Assembly: GCA_900317155.1 (NCBI GenBank)
Contig: ONFO01000019.1
Location: 1 to 64,000, forward strand
DNA length: 64,000 nt
Source of the DNA: an uncultured Bacteroidales bacterium
Lineage (GTDB): Bacteria; Bacteroidota; Bacteroidia; Bacteroidales; F082
Direction: 5' to 3'
Of this stretch, positions 42,299-52,138 are shown piece after piece (the first letter of the stretch is position 1; every line of letters starts with the position of its first letter). Under the pieces are notes generated by a model, which was given only the letters and a program-made list of their open reading frames with translations, was not told the DNA's origin and ran no database searches. Made by a program: the position numbers and the translations under genes.

Positions 42299-43378
42299 CT
42301 ATTTTGGAGCTTTTACCAACAAATAGATTCCAAGCAAACAGAAAATGAAGTTAGGAATCCACGCGGCAAGGAAAGGCGAGAGATTGCCTGAAATGGCGAA
42401 TGACTTGGACACTTGCATGAACAAAATGTAGGAAAAAGCGATGGTGATACCAATGCCGAGATGCATTCCGATGCCACCCCTCACCTTTCGGCTCGACAAA
42501 GCAGCGCCGATAAGCGTCAGAATGAGCACTGCAGCAGGTGAGGACATTCGGGTATGCATTTCCACCTGATAAGCTTTCACCCCCTCCGACCCTTTCTCTA
42601 TCATGCCTTGAATCTGGTGGCGCAATTCGAAGAAGTTCATCTCTTCAAAGTCTTCTTTCATCTTGTAAAGATCAGTAGGATAAAGATTTAGAATAGTATC
42701 AAAGTTGCGACCTTTCTCTATGCTCTCGTTTTCGCCTTCAATAGTACGAATGCAATAAGGATCAAATTTCCAACTATTTGGCGCTATTGTATCATGATAA
42801 AGCACGTCAGATACCACCTTGTACTTCAACTCATTACCATCGTATTTCTCCCAAGTGGACTTGAACCCGTATTCCCTGGAGATATTATAAGTTTCCACAT
42901 ACACAAACTCGTTCTTTTCAATCTGCACATGCACATTGCGACCCGCACTCTGGGTCAATTTTTCCATGTACTCGTCCTTAAACTGTCTTCTGATTTCGTT
43001 TGTCTTGGGAATCAAGAAATTGCCAAAATACAACGACATTACCGCAATAAACAAAGCCGCCCACATATAAGGGTATAGAAAACGCCAAAAACTGACGCCA
43101 CTACTCAGGATGGCCACAATTTCGGTGCGTGCCGCCATCTTGGAAGTGAAAAAGACCACTGCGATGAACGCAAAGAGATGAATGAAGAGGTTGATGTAAT
43201 ACGGGATGGACATGACGTAGTAGTCAACCACCACCCTTTGCCAGGGGGCATTATGCTTCAGGAAACTGTCGATGTTTTCCGACACGTCGAAAATGATGAC
43301 AATCAAAATCAACATGGAAATGGCGAAGAAAAAAGTCCCCAAGTACTTTTTGAAAATATATGCGTCTATTTTTCTCAT
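42299..43378 (-). CDS. LptF/LptG family permease
   Basis: 359 aa. Three N-terminal helices, a periplasmic jelly-roll region (about 110-260) and three C-terminal helices, as in LptF/LptG. N-terminal phrase MRKIDAYIFKKYLGTFFFAI is typical. Part of the ABC complex that extracts LPS from the inner membrane; the ATPase is elsewhere. The start follows the tgt stop with no gap. Confidence 0.92.
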   Translation of the reverse strand: MRKIDAYIFKKYLGTFFFAISMLILIVIIFDVSENIDSFLKHNAPWQRVVVDYYVMSIPYYINLFIHLFAFIAVVFFTSKMAARTEIVAILSSGVSFWRFLYPYMWAALFIAVMSLYFGNFLIPKTNEIRRQFKDEYMEKLTQSAGRNVHVQIEKNEFVYVETYNISREYGFKSTWEKYDGNELKYKVVSDVLYHDTIAPNSWKFDPYCIRTIEGENESIEKGRNFDTILNLYPTDLYKMKEDFEEMNFFELRHQIQGMIEKGSEGVKAYQVEMHTRMSSPAAVLILTLIGAALSSRKVRGGIGMHLGIGITIAFSYILFMQVSKSFAISGNLSPFLAAWIPNFIFCLLGIYLLVKAPK

Positions 43379-44509
43379 TTACAATCTATTGGTAACTTTT
43401 TTCAGCATCATGTCGCGCCATTCGGCGAAGTCTCCCGCAATGATATGCCTACGTGACTCGCGCACCAGCCATAGGTAGAAACCGATGTTGTGAAGGCTGG
43501 CAATCATGGGGCCAAGTATCTCGCCCGCGACAAACAAATGACGCAAATAAGCCCTTGTATATTGTATATCGACAAAAGTTTCGCCGTTGGGATCGACAGG
43601 TGAGAAATCGAACTTCCACTTTTCATTCTTAATGTTGATGATACCTTCAGAGGTGAAAATCATGCCGTTGCGTCCGTTTCGGGTGGGCATGACACAGTCG
43701 AACATATCCACGCCGCGCGAGATGCCTTCCAAAATGTTGGCCGGAGTGCCGACACCCATCAAATAACGCGGCCTATCCTTGGGCAGGATGGCATTCACCA
43801 GTTCTATCATTTCGTACATCTTCTCTGTAGGCTCGCCCACGGCCAAACCGCCAATGGCATTGCCGGCTGCGTTTTTCGAAGCGATGTATTCAGCCGATTG
43901 CTCGCGCAAGTCGCGATAGACACAGCCTTGCACGATGGGGAACAAGGCTTGTTCGTAGCCATATTTCGGCTCGGTGGCGTTGAATCGTTCGAAACAACGA
44001 TCGAGCCAGCGGTGGGTGCGTTCCATCGAAGGCTTTGCGTATTGATAGTCCGCTGTTCCAGGCGTGCATTCGTCGAACGCCATGATGATGTCGGCACCGA
44101 TACTGCGCTGAATGTCCATCACTTTTTCGGGCGTGAACAAATGCCTTGAGCCGTCGATGTGCGACTGGAAGGTCACACCCTCTTCTTTCATCTTGCGGAT
44201 GCCAGTGAGCGAAAACACCTGAAAGCCACCGCTGTCAGTCAAAATAGGGCGGTCCCATCCATTGAACTTATGGAGCCCTCCAGCAGCTTCAAGCACCTCC
44301 AAACCTGGACGGAGATACAGATGATAGGTGTTACCCAAGATAATTTGAGCCTTCACCTCGTCATGCACATCGCGGATATGGCAGGCCTTCACCGTGCCCG
44401 CAGTACCGACAGGCATGAAAATTGGGGTTTCGATAAGACCATGATCGGTGTTGAGCACACCTGCACGTGCAGCGCTTTTCGGGTCGTTGGAGACAATATT
44501 GAAATTCAT
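43379..44509 (-). CDS. tgt: tRNA-guanine transglycosylase
   Basis: 376 aa from the ATG at 44509 (MNFNIVSNDPKSAARAGVL). Core motifs TDSGGFQVFSL, FDECTPG, GGLAVGEP and VDMFDCVMPTRNGRNG, where the second Asp of VDMFDC is in the nucleophile position. It exchanges guanine 34 for preQ1 in queuosine synthesis. The zinc site expected before SRAYLHHL (CxCxxC) is absent: this protein reads GETFVDIQYTRAYLRHL. It is first in the run tgt-LptF/G. Confidence 0.94.
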   Translation of the reverse strand: MNFNIVSNDPKSAARAGVLNTDHGLIETPIFMPVGTAGTVKACHIRDVHDEVKAQIILGNTYHLYLRPGLEVLEAAGGLHKFNGWDRPILTDSGGFQVFSLTGIRKMKEEGVTFQSHIDGSRHLFTPEKVMDIQRSIGADIIMAFDECTPGTADYQYAKPSMERTHRWLDRCFERFNATEPKYGYEQALFPIVQGCVYRDLREQSAEYIASKNAAGNAIGGLAVGEPTEKMYEMIELVNAILPKDRPRYLMGVGTPANILEGISRGVDMFDCVMPTRNGRNGMIFTSEGIINIKNEKWKFDFSPVDPNGETFVDIQYTRAYLRHLFVAGEILGPMIASLHNIGFYLWLVRESRRHIIAGDFAEWRDMMLKKVTNRL

Positions 44510-44524
44510 CGCTCTAATTTTGTG

Positions 44525-44532
44525 CAAAAATA
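44525..44532 (-). promoter_or_regulatory. -7 box (TATTTTTG) of the tgt operon
   Basis: TAnnTTTG on the minus strand, 15 bp before the ATG at 44509; it fixes that start. Confidence 0.6.
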
Positions 44533-44670
44533 ATGAATTGTTGAATTGTTTATTGTTGAATTGTGGAATTGTTGCAAACTTTGTTTCACCACACTCAATT
44601 GTTGAAGAAAAAAGTGCGTGTGAGCAATAAGAAATCTTGAAATTTGAAATCTTGAAATCAAGTATTTTCT

Positions 44671-44678
44671 TACCTTTG
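44671..44678 (+). promoter_or_regulatory. -7 box (TACCTTTG) of the glycosyltransferase gene
   Basis: TAnnTTTG on the plus strand, 22 bp before the ATG at 44701. Confidence 0.6.
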
Positions 44679-44700
44679 CAATCATCAAAATCCATTTATC

Positions 44701-45864
44701 ATGCAGTTCCAATTATATTATAATCATATCAGTTTCACTATTTTAGTGGTTTTCATTCTTTCCCTACTCATCCAGCTGGTCTATCATTGGGGGTTGTTTT
44801 CGCGCACAGCCTTTTACAAAAGGAAAAAACGTCCGAAACTTGACGAGGAGTTGGAGCCCGTATCGGTGGTCATCTGTGCCCGAAACGCTTACGAATACCT
44901 TACGGAACTCATCCCCGCATTGCTGAGCCAAGACTATCCTGATTTTGAAATCGTTGTGGTGAACGACTGTTCGGATGACGAGACGGAAGAATACCTTAAA
45001 GAGATCACACGCCAAGAGCCAAGGGTGAAACCTGTTCAGATGAAACAACACCTCAACTTCTTCTATGGCAAAAAATTTCCGCTCTCAATGGGCATCAAGT
45101 CGGCCCAAAACGACCTTATCATACTGACAGAATGCAGCTGCATGCCTACCAACGACAAGTGGCTACGTAGTGTGGTCAACTGTTACGGCAACAACACAGA
45201 AGTGGTCATCGGTTACAGTCCCTACGTACAGAAAAAAGGTCTTCTCAACAAGCTTATCCGCTTCGATGCGCTTCAGCAAGGGTTGCTCTATCTGTCCTCC
45301 ACATTGGCTGGACATCCCTATATGGGCATCGGGAAGAACCTTTCCTATCGGAAGGAATTGTTTTTCAGGAACAAAGGTTTCATCTCTCATTACACCACCT
45401 CTGTTGGCGACGACGATTTGTTCATCAACCAAGTGGCGAAAAAGCGAAATACCGAGGCTTTGATTGACGCCGAGAACACCATTCAAGCTACCCCAACGCA
45501 AAGCTTCAGACTCTGGATGCACCAAAAAAGCAGCCGCTATTCCACTATTTCAAAATATAACACCAGGGCTCGTTTGATGTTAAGCCTTTTCTATGTTTCA
45601 CAGATTTTGTTTTACACCACTTTCATCGCATTGCTCTGTCTGAAGCCCGCTTTCAGCATCGCCTCAAGCACGGTATCCTATATTCCTATTTTAGTGTTTC
45701 TCTTTCTGTTGCGCTTTGGTTCACAGCTCTTCATCTACAACAAAGCCTCAAAGCGTTTGGGCGAAAAGGGGCTCTTACCTGGGTTAATCGTTTATGATTT
45801 CCTGTTTGCGTTCCTTTCGCCTTGGCTCAGATTGATGGGACGGATGAATATGGGGGTCGAATAA
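44701..45864 (+). CDS. Membrane-bound family 2 glycosyltransferase
   Basis: 387 aa. N-terminal helix (about 10-30). The GT-A domain has PVSVVICARNAYEYLTELIP, EIVVVNDCSDDETEEYL and, later, TSVGDDDLFINQ with the DxD-like acidic run and a QSFRLWMHQKSSRYSTI (QxxRW-like) region. The C-terminal helices span about 290-375. Processive or single-sugar transfer and the substrate are unknown. It converges with the radical SAM gene, the two stops being 2 bp apart with no terminator visible. Confidence 0.88.
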   Translation: MQFQLYYNHISFTILVVFILSLLIQLVYHWGLFSRTAFYKRKKRPKLDEELEPVSVVICARNAYEYLTELIPALLSQDYPDFEIVVVNDCSDDETEEYLKEITRQEPRVKPVQMKQHLNFFYGKKFPLSMGIKSAQNDLIILTECSCMPTNDKWLRSVVNCYGNNTEVVIGYSPYVQKKGLLNKLIRFDALQQGLLYLSSTLAGHPYMGIGKNLSYRKELFFRNKGFISHYTTSVGDDDLFINQVAKKRNTEALIDAENTIQATPTQSFRLWMHQKSSRYSTISKYNTRARLMLSLFYVSQILFYTTFIALLCLKPAFSIASSTVSYIPILVFLFLLRFGSQLFIYNKASKRLGEKGLLPGLIVYDFLFAFLSPWLRLMGRMNMGVE

Positions 45865-45866
45865 AG

Positions 45867-46622
45867 CTATCCTTTGATTTGGATCAAAAAGCCTTCTTTG
45901 AGCAAAGGCTGAACCAAGGCCTGCATCTCCTCTACCGTAAACTTTTGCAAGCCTACTTCTGGTGTAGGCCGGGCGATGGTGTAAACCATCACCTCACGTG
46001 GCTTCAAAAGGCGTACAATATCCATCCATCCATTCAGTACTTCGGGACTTGAAGAATCAAAGTCTCTACTTTTCAGGAACATGGTCTGCAAGATAAAGTT
46101 ACCATAAAACTGTTTCAGTGCTTCCACAACACGGTGGATGTCGTAACCTGGCGCAGGATGGTTGATCTTTTCAATCAGTTCATTTGTCGGGGCGTCGATT
46201 TTCATTGTCGGGTTGTCGACCTTCGACAGAGCGGCAAAAATCTCAGGCTTGTGTACCATGGTGGCATTCGACAACACCGTAATCTTCGAGTTGGGATAAT
46301 ACTTGTCGCGCAAAGCTATCGTATCATCGATAATCTGCGGAAACTCAGGATTGATGGTCGGTTCACCGTCGCCGCTGAAGGTGATGGAGTCGATGGGCAT
46401 CTGGGCTGCCAGACACTGCTGCAGTTTGGTTTCCAAAGCAGTACGCACTTTTTCAGCGTTAGGCAGTTTTGTGTCATCGCGACCGTCTTTGTTCCAGCCA
46501 CATTCGCAATAGATGCAGTCGAACGTACAGATTTTGCCTTTTTCAGGGAGTAAATTGATGCCCAACGAGCTACCGAGACGGCGGCTATGAATGGGACCGA
46601 AAATGACTTCTTCTCTAATCAT
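45867..46622 (-). CDS. Radical SAM protein
   Basis: 251 aa. The cluster motif is CTFDCIYCECG, with CxxxCxxC spacing, preceded by SRRLGSSLGINLLPEKGKIC. Then TFSGDGEPTINPEFPQII (GGEP-like motif). This subfamily is of unknown function; some members sit near molybdenum or rRNA modification genes, but no such neighbour is here. It is transcribed with, or just after, rny. Confidence 0.85.
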   Translation of the reverse strand: MIREEVIFGPIHSRRLGSSLGINLLPEKGKICTFDCIYCECGWNKDGRDDTKLPNAEKVRTALETKLQQCLAAQMPIDSITFSGDGEPTINPEFPQIIDDTIALRDKYYPNSKITVLSNATMVHKPEIFAALSKVDNPTMKIDAPTNELIEKINHPAPGYDIHRVVEALKQFYGNFILQTMFLKSRDFDSSSPEVLNGWMDIVRLLKPREVMVYTIARPTPEVGLQKFTVEEMQALVQPLLKEGFLIQIKG

Positions 46623-46625
46623 TTT

Positions 46626-46727
46626 TGACTATGGCTAATGACTATGGCCTGTGGCTCACTCTTGACTAAGGTCAACTATTTCATATAGTGAGCTAGTGAG
46701 CCATAGTCATAAGCCATAGGCCATCGT
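46626..46727. repeat. AGCCATA-type palindromic array between rny and the radical SAM gene
   Basis: GACTATGGCTAATGACTATG and, inverted, AGTGAGCCATAGTCATAAGC plus CATAGGCC. Same unit types as at 9687 and 20271. Confidence 0.65.
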
Positions 46728-46731
46728 CAGA

Positions 46732-48291
46732 TTACTTTGCGTACTGGACGGCTCTCGTCTCGCGGATAACCGTGATCTTGATCTGACCCGGATAGGTCAT
46801 TTCGGTCTGAATCTGCTTCGAGAGGTCGTATGCGATGCGGTCGGCGTCTTGGTCGGTCACCTTGTCGGCACCCACGATGACACGCAACTCGCGGCCAGCC
46901 TGAATGGCGTAAGTCTTCACCACACCCGGATAACTCATGGCCATCTCCTCCAACTTGTTGAGACGTTGGATATAGGCTTCCACCACTTCGCGGCGGGCAC
47001 CTGGACGAGCACCTGAAATGGCGTCGCACACCTGCACGATAGGCGAAATCATGTTGTCCATCTCAATTTCCTCGTGGTGGGCTCCGATGGCATTGCAGAT
47101 GTCGGGTTTCTCCTTCAAACGCTCGGCAACTTTCATACCCAAGATAGCATGCGGCAGTTCTTCCTCATTCTCAGCCACTTTACCGATGTCGTGCAAAAGA
47201 CCGGCACGTTTGGCAGCTTTCACGTTGAGGCCAAGTTCGGCAGCCATCGTAGCGCAGAGTTTGGCGGTCTCAATAGAGTGTTGCAGCAGGTTCTGGCCAT
47301 AGCTGGTGCGGTACTTCATGCGGCCGATCATCTTAATCAGTTCGGGGTTAAGGTTGTGGACACCGAGGTCGATGGCAGTACGCTTACCCGTCTCCATAAT
47401 TTCTTGATCCACTTGCTTTTCCACTTTATGCACCACTTCCTCGATACGGGCGGGGTGGATACGTCCATCAACAACCAGCTTCTGCAATGAGAGGCGAGCA
47501 ACTTCGCGGCGAATGGGGTCGAAACCCGAAATGAGGATGGCATCTGGGCTGTCGTCGATGATGATTTCGACACCCGTCATCGACTCAAGGGTACGGATGT
47601 TGCGGCCCTCACGACCGATGATACGACCCTTAATCTCATCGTTTTCAATGTTGAACACGCTGACCGTGTTCTCGATAGCCGTCTCTGAGGCTGTGCGTTG
47701 GATGGTCTCCAGCACGATTTTCTTGGCAGTCTGGGAGGCGCTCATCTTGGCTTCTTCCGTGACTTCCTTCACATAGACCATGGCATCAGCCTGAGCCTCT
47801 TCCTTGATGAGTTCGACGAGTTGCTCCTTGGCTTCCTTTGCCGAAAGCCCCGAAATGGTTTCCAGCTTCTTGGTCTCCTCTTCATAGACACGGTCAAGTT
47901 CAGCTTTCTTCTTATTGAAGGTTTCCAACTGGCTTTCAAGATGTTGCTGTGCTGTCTGAACCTCTTTTGACTTACGTTGAGCCTCTTCCATCTTCTTGTT
48001 GGCGTCCTGCTTCAGTTGATTGACGCGGTTCTCTGCACTGGCCAGCTCGCGTTTGCGGTCGTTGCAGGCCTTTTCGTGCTCATCCTTCATTTGGAGGAAC
48101 TTCTCCTTAGCTTGCAGGATACGCTCTTTTTTGATGACTTCAGCTTTCTCTTTTGCTTCTTCAAGAAGTGCAGTTTCTTCTTTGATGACGGCTTTCTTCA
48201 AAATGGTAGCCGTGATAAGATACCCGACCGCCAAGCCCACTAATAGAGCCGCAATCGGAATGATAATGCTTAATGCGTTGAGTAATAACAT
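46732..48291 (-). CDS. rny: Ribonuclease Y
   Basis: 519 aa from the ATG at 48291. N-terminal membrane anchor ([20 protein letters not shown]), long coiled coil (about 35-200), KH domain ([20 protein letters not shown]) and HD domain ([10 protein letters not shown], His-Asp pair). This endoribonuclease starts mRNA decay at the membrane. Reading further upstream to 48537 would pass through the 6S-like RNA and is rejected. Confidence 0.96.
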   Translation of the reverse strand: MLLLNALSIIIPIAALLVGLAVGYLITATILKKAVIKEETALLEEAKEKAEVIKKERILQAKEKFLQMKDEHEKACNDRKRELASAENRVNQLKQDANKKMEEAQRKSKEVQTAQQHLESQLETFNKKKAELDRVYEEETKKLETISGLSAKEAKEQLVELIKEEAQADAMVYVKEVTEEAKMSASQTAKKIVLETIQRTASETAIENTVSVFNIENDEIKGRIIGREGRNIRTLESMTGVEIIIDDSPDAILISGFDPIRREVARLSLQKLVVDGRIHPARIEEVVHKVEKQVDQEIMETGKRTAIDLGVHNLNPELIKMIGRMKYRTSYGQNLLQHSIETAKLCATMAAELGLNVKAAKRAGLLHDIGKVAENEEELPHAILGMKVAERLKEKPDICNAIGAHHEEIEMDNMISPIVQVCDAISGARPGARREVVEAYIQRLNKLEEMAMSYPGVVKTYAIQAGRELRVIVGADKVTDQDADRIAYDLSKQIQTEMTYPGQIKITVIRETRAVQYAK

Positions 48292-48336
48292 TTTAAAAAA
48301 ACCTGTTTTACTCGAAAAATGAGGAGGAAAACAAAA

Positions 48337-48527
48337 GAAACTGCCTGTCCTTTGGGAGATGCGTAAACCCCAAATAATACGCTTGTGGCCACCGCGTTGC
48401 GCAAACGTCCACCGGCACCAAAAGGTACTTCCCCGAAAGGAATGAGGCCTGTTTTTACAGAGCGCGAGTAGACCGATTAATGTGTTGATAGTGTTGAGTT
48501 TACCAAATGCGCTGAACAGGCAGTTCC
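48337..48527 (-). ncRNA. ssrS: 6S-like RNA between zapA and rny
   Basis: On the minus strand GGAACTGCCTGTTC (5' end) pairs with GGACAGGCAGTTTC 175 nt later. Inside this, TTTGG/CCAAA and GTAAAC/GTTTAC pair again, with the large internal part flanked by unpaired strands. The long rod with a central open region and the position next to zapA fit 6S RNA, which binds the housekeeping RNA polymerase. T-rich sequence follows the 3' end. The ends are estimated. Confidence 0.72.
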
Positions 48528-48563
48528 AAATCTTCAAAGAACAAGTCCGCTATATACTGCAGA

Positions 48564-48863
48564 TTATGATTGTTCGCTCAATAAGGTGTTTAAATCCAAC
48601 AGTTTACGCTCCAAGTTCTGATTGCGGTAAGTCAATTCATCATCCATCTTGACCATTGAAGTAGCAAACTGCAAGGCGGTCATTGAGAGCAAGTCTTGCG
48701 CATCCTTGTAGGTGTAATGCTTCGAATAATACTTCACCCTCTCATTGATGAGGTTGCCGGCCTTGCGAACCTTTTCTTCGTCAGCGCGAGCCACCGACAG
48801 GCGATAAGGCCTATCCAACAACGTGATATTGATCGTTATCTCATCCATCGTGCTGACTTTCAA
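48564..48863 (-). CDS. zapA: Cell division protein ZapA
   Basis: 99 aa (94 if it starts at the second ATG, 48848). The N-terminal strand-rich part (EITINITLLDRPYRLSVARA) and the C-terminal coiled coil (MVKMDDELTYRNQNLERKLL) match ZapA, which cross-links FtsZ filaments. It follows the coiled-coil gene at 48873 by 9 bp and precedes the 6S-like RNA. Confidence 0.9.
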   Translation of the reverse strand: MKVSTMDEITINITLLDRPYRLSVARADEEKVRKAGNLINERVKYYSKHYTYKDAQDLLSMTALQFATSMVKMDDELTYRNQNLERKLLDLNTLLSEQS

Positions 48864-48872
48864 GTATCTGAG

Positions 48873-49166
48873 TTATTCCTTACTGTTCAAAATCGAAACG
48901 CATCTGTCAATTTCTCTCACCAACTCTTTTATGAGCTTTCTTCCTTCTTCTAATTCTCCCTCGTTGTCGAGTGCGTTAACAATTGTACTTTTATTTATTT
49001 TATCTTGCAACTCCGATGCCGAACGACGCAACGCCAGATTTTCCTCGTCCAACGCCTTGTTTTCCTCGGCAAGCCGCTTGTTTTCCTGTGCCAACTGATT
49101 CTTTTCATCAATCAATTTCCTCAATTTCAATTCGATTTCGGATACTATGATGCTCAAGTCGGTCAT
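48873..49166 (-). CDS. Small coiled-coil protein next to ZapA (ZapB-like)
   Basis: 97 aa from the ATG at 49166 (MTDLSIIVSEIELKLRKLID). Residues about 10-60 are a near-continuous coiled coil (KNQLAQENKRLAEENKALDE). In size and position next to zapA it resembles the ZapB partner of ZapA, but the sequence is too simple to prove it. It is the first gene of the zapA cluster, with its own -7 box. Confidence 0.68.
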   Translation of the reverse strand: MTDLSIIVSEIELKLRKLIDEKNQLAQENKRLAEENKALDEENLALRRSASELQDKINKSTIVNALDNEGELEEGRKLIKELVREIDRCVSILNSKE

Positions 49167-49193
49167 GTTGCAATCGGGCTTGGAATTGTGCCA

Positions 49194-49201
49194 CAAAAAT
49201 A
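49194..49201 (-). promoter_or_regulatory. -7 box (TATTTTTG) of the zapA cluster
   Basis: TAnnTTTG on the minus strand, 27 bp before the ATG at 49166; it rules out the further upstream ATG at 49196. Confidence 0.58.
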
Positions 49202-49307
49202 CGCAATTCTACGTTACTACGCCCTTTTTCACGAAAAAAATTTCCTCATCGTGTCGGACATAGCTGAAAATGTCCTACTTTTATCGCATTAAAACACCCT
49301 CATTCAT

Positions 49308-50873
49308 ATGAAAACAAAACTCACTATTATGATTGTTTTGACCGCGTTGTTCGCATCCTGCTCGCAAAAGGAAACCACATTGACCTTGTTGGAAACCACT
49401 GATACTCACGGTCGTTATGACGAATTTGCCAATGATGCTCTCATCATCAAACAGATGAAATCCGAATTAGGTGACCGGCTCATCCTTTTGGACAATGGCG
49501 ACAACCTGCAAGGCACTGTGTTTCAATACTGTTCCAACCAAGATGCTGAACATCCGAATCTTGTTTCGCAAGTGCTTAACTATTTCCCTTATGATGCCGT
49601 AAGTGTTGGAAATCATGACATTGAGGCGGGACGCAAGATATTCGACCGCGTGTATTCAGAAGTCAAAATGCCCGTTTTGGCCGCCAACGTCATTGACGAA
49701 GCGACGGGCGAGCCTTATTTCACTCCTTATATTATATTGAACCGAGACGGATTCAAAATCGCCGTGCTCGGCCTAATTACACCTTATGTCATCACCTGGG
49801 TACCCGACCGCCTTCGTCCTGGGTTGAGTTTCGAACAATTGGAATCCGCTGCCGAAAAATGGGTGAAAATCATCCAAGAGAAAGAGCATCCCGACCTGAT
49901 GGTAGGGCTCTTCCACTCTGGCTACGAGCCTCAAGTTCAGAACCTTCCCGAAGACCATCCGCTTGGTCGCGAGAACGCATCGAAATGGGTGGCCTTGAAC
50001 GTGCCCGGCTTCGACATCATCTTCTACGGCCACGACCACCGTGCCCGTGCCGAGAAACTGACCAACATCAACGGAGACCCTGTATATGTGCTCAACTCGG
50101 GCAATAGAGGAATGGGACTCAGCATTGCCGAAGTGACGCTGCGAAAAGGACAGAAGCCCAACATCAGTATCAGCCTCATGCAGACCGACCACGAGCAAAA
50201 AGACGAGCAATTCGTTGCCATGCTACAACCTTATCTCGACCGTGCCGAAGCATACAAACAACGCGAAGTGGCTGAGTTGCCCGTTGACATCAGCTCCGAC
50301 GATGCCTTCAAAGGCTCTTGCCTTTGGGTTGACGAAATCCATCGCTGCCAATTCGAGACCGTCGAAGCCGAAGGCATACACGCCGACATCTCCATGGCAG
50401 CTCCATTAAGTGGCGGCAAGACCATCAAAGCGGGAAAGCTCACCGTGCAAGACTTCTTCACCTGGTATCCCTTCGAAAACGCACTGGCCGTCATGGCCTT
50501 AACGGGAAAGGAAGTAAAAGCTTTCCTCGAATACGCCTACGAGATGAAGAGCCCTATTTATAACTTCGATTCGGGCGCGGGCATTATCTACGAAGTGACC
50601 GACAAAAACCCCATGGGCGAACGCATCCACATCATCAGCATGGCCGACGGCACGCCTTTCGATATGGAAAAGACCTACAATGTGGTGATGAACTCTTATC
50701 GCTCGATGGGAGGTGGCAACCACTTGATCAACGGTGTTGGCTGGGCACAGGAAGACATCAAGAACCATGTGGTGTGGCAAAGTGACCGCGACCTACGTTC
50801 CTTATTTATCGATTGGGCTTCAAAGAAAGGTGTGCTTGACACTGAACCTTTAAACTGCTGGAAGATTAAATGA
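49308..50873 (+). CDS. 5'-nucleotidase / metallophosphatase lipoprotein
   Basis: 521 aa. The lipoprotein signal ends LFASC (Cys18). The metal motifs DTHG, DNGDN, GNHDIE and GHDHR of calcineurin-like phosphatases are in order. The C-terminal 5'-nucleotidase domain follows (AAPLSGGKTIKAGKLTVQDF and NSYRSMGGGNHLINGVG). It would cleave nucleotides or UDP-sugars outside the cytoplasm for salvage. The stop overlaps the DUF2851 start by 4 bp. Confidence 0.92.
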   Translation: MKTKLTIMIVLTALFASCSQKETTLTLLETTDTHGRYDEFANDALIIKQMKSELGDRLILLDNGDNLQGTVFQYCSNQDAEHPNLVSQVLNYFPYDAVSVGNHDIEAGRKIFDRVYSEVKMPVLAANVIDEATGEPYFTPYIILNRDGFKIAVLGLITPYVITWVPDRLRPGLSFEQLESAAEKWVKIIQEKEHPDLMVGLFHSGYEPQVQNLPEDHPLGRENASKWVALNVPGFDIIFYGHDHRARAEKLTNINGDPVYVLNSGNRGMGLSIAEVTLRKGQKPNISISLMQTDHEQKDEQFVAMLQPYLDRAEAYKQREVAELPVDISSDDAFKGSCLWVDEIHRCQFETVEAEGIHADISMAAPLSGGKTIKAGKLTVQDFFTWYPFENALAVMALTGKEVKAFLEYAYEMKSPIYNFDSGAGIIYEVTDKNPMGERIHIISMADGTPFDMEKTYNVVMNSYRSMGGGNHLINGVGWAQEDIKNHVVWQSDRDLRSLFIDWASKKGVLDTEPLNCWKIK

Positions 50874-52138
50874 GAGAAGAATTCCTATACTATATTTGGG
50901 AGAACCGCCTGACCGACAAGGATTTAAAGACCACGGAAGGCGAAGCGGTGGAAATGGTAGCGACAGGCTACCGCAACACCGACTCGGGTCCCGACTTCTT
51001 GGAGGCGAAAATCCAAATCGGCGACAAATTGTGGGCTGGTCATGTGGAAATCCACGTGAAGAGCAGCGACTGGAATCGACATGGCCACCAGTCCGATAAA
51101 GCCTACAAAAATGTCATCTTGCATGTAGTCTACGAAAACGACACCCAAGTCAACGGCATACCCACAATAGAATTGAAAGGGCATTTCGACGAAAGCCTTT
51201 TTGCACAATATCAAAAACTTATCTCGTCAAAGAGCTGGATTCCATGCGAGAAAAGCATCAGCCAAGTGCCCGTCTTTACCCGACTCTCGTTGCTCGACAG
51301 AATGGCTGTGGAACGTTTGGAGAGCAAGTCGGAGACCGTCACCAAGATACTGGAAGCCAATCAATTTGATTGGGAGGATGCTCTTTACAAACTATTGATG
51401 CGCTATTTCGGCTTGAAAGTCAACAATGAGGCTTTTGAATATTTGGCCAACATCTTGCCTTTCAAGACTTTGTTGAAGCACGCCGACAACCTGCTTCAAG
51501 TGGAAGCCATGCTGATGGGCTGCGCGGGATTCCTCGAAGACAATTTCATGGAGGAATATCCACTGCTGCTCAAGCGCGAGTTCATCGTAATGCGCACCAA
51601 ATTCAATCTGTTGACCATGCCAGCCGAAAGATGGAAGTTCATGCGAATGCGACCTTCCAACTTTCCGACCGTCCGATTGGCACAGATGGCGCAGCTCATC
51701 CACAAAAACGGTTGCCTGTTTTCTAAAATAAAAGCTGCAAAAAACACTGCCGAGGTTAAAGCCTTATTTGACGTTGAGGCTTCGGAATACTGGGAAACGC
51801 ATTGGCGGTTTGGTGTTTCAACCGAATCGAAATCGAAACATCTAGGTGAAACCACAGCCGATGTATTGATCATCAACGCAGTAGCTCCATTACTGTTTTG
51901 CTATGGCAAGCTCCACAAAGACGAATCGGTGTGTGAGACAGCCATTCAGTTCTTGGAAGATACTGAGGCTGAGGACAATGCTGTGATTCGACATTATGCC
52001 CAATGTGGGGTAAAGGCGGAAAATGCCATGCAGACACAGGCTTTGTTGCACCTTTATTCCTATTTTTGCAAGCGCAAACGGTGTCTGGAATGCCGTATCG
52101 GAAATGTATTGTTACACAAAATCAATTCAATATCATGA
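50870..52138 (+). CDS. DUF2851 family protein
   Basis: 422 aa. The N-terminal FLYYIWENRLTDKDLKTTEG and NTDSGPDFLEAKI, then DKLWAGHVEIHVKSSDWNRH, are family blocks. The C-terminus has a cysteine-rich end (CKRKRCLECRIGNVLL). The first half has a nuclease-like look (GPDFLEAKI... VEIHVKSSDW), but no activity is known to me. It overlaps genes on both sides by 4 bp. Confidence 0.85.
   Translation: MREEFLYYIWENRLTDKDLKTTEGEAVEMVATGYRNTDSGPDFLEAKIQIGDKLWAGHVEIHVKSSDWNRHGHQSDKAYKNVILHVVYENDTQVNGIPTIELKGHFDESLFAQYQKLISSKSWIPCEKSISQVPVFTRLSLLDRMAVERLESKSETVTKILEANQFDWEDALYKLLMRYFGLKVNNEAFEYLANILPFKTLLKHADNLLQVEAMLMGCAGFLEDNFMEEYPLLLKREFIVMRTKFNLLTMPAERWKFMRMRPSNFPTVRLAQMAQLIHKNGCLFSKIKAAKNTAEVKALFDVEASEYWETHWRFGVSTESKSKHLGETTADVLIINAVAPLLFCYGKLHKDESVCETAIQFLEDTEAEDNAVIRHYAQCGVKAENAMQTQALLHLYSYFCKRKRCLECRIGNVLLHKINSIS

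Noticed and set aside
44540-44655. Further repeat array upstream of tgt (GAATTGTT and GAAATCTTGAAAT units)
   Set aside because: Units of 8-15 bases are repeated, but the phase is irregular and the tract is short, so I did not class it with the heptad arrays.
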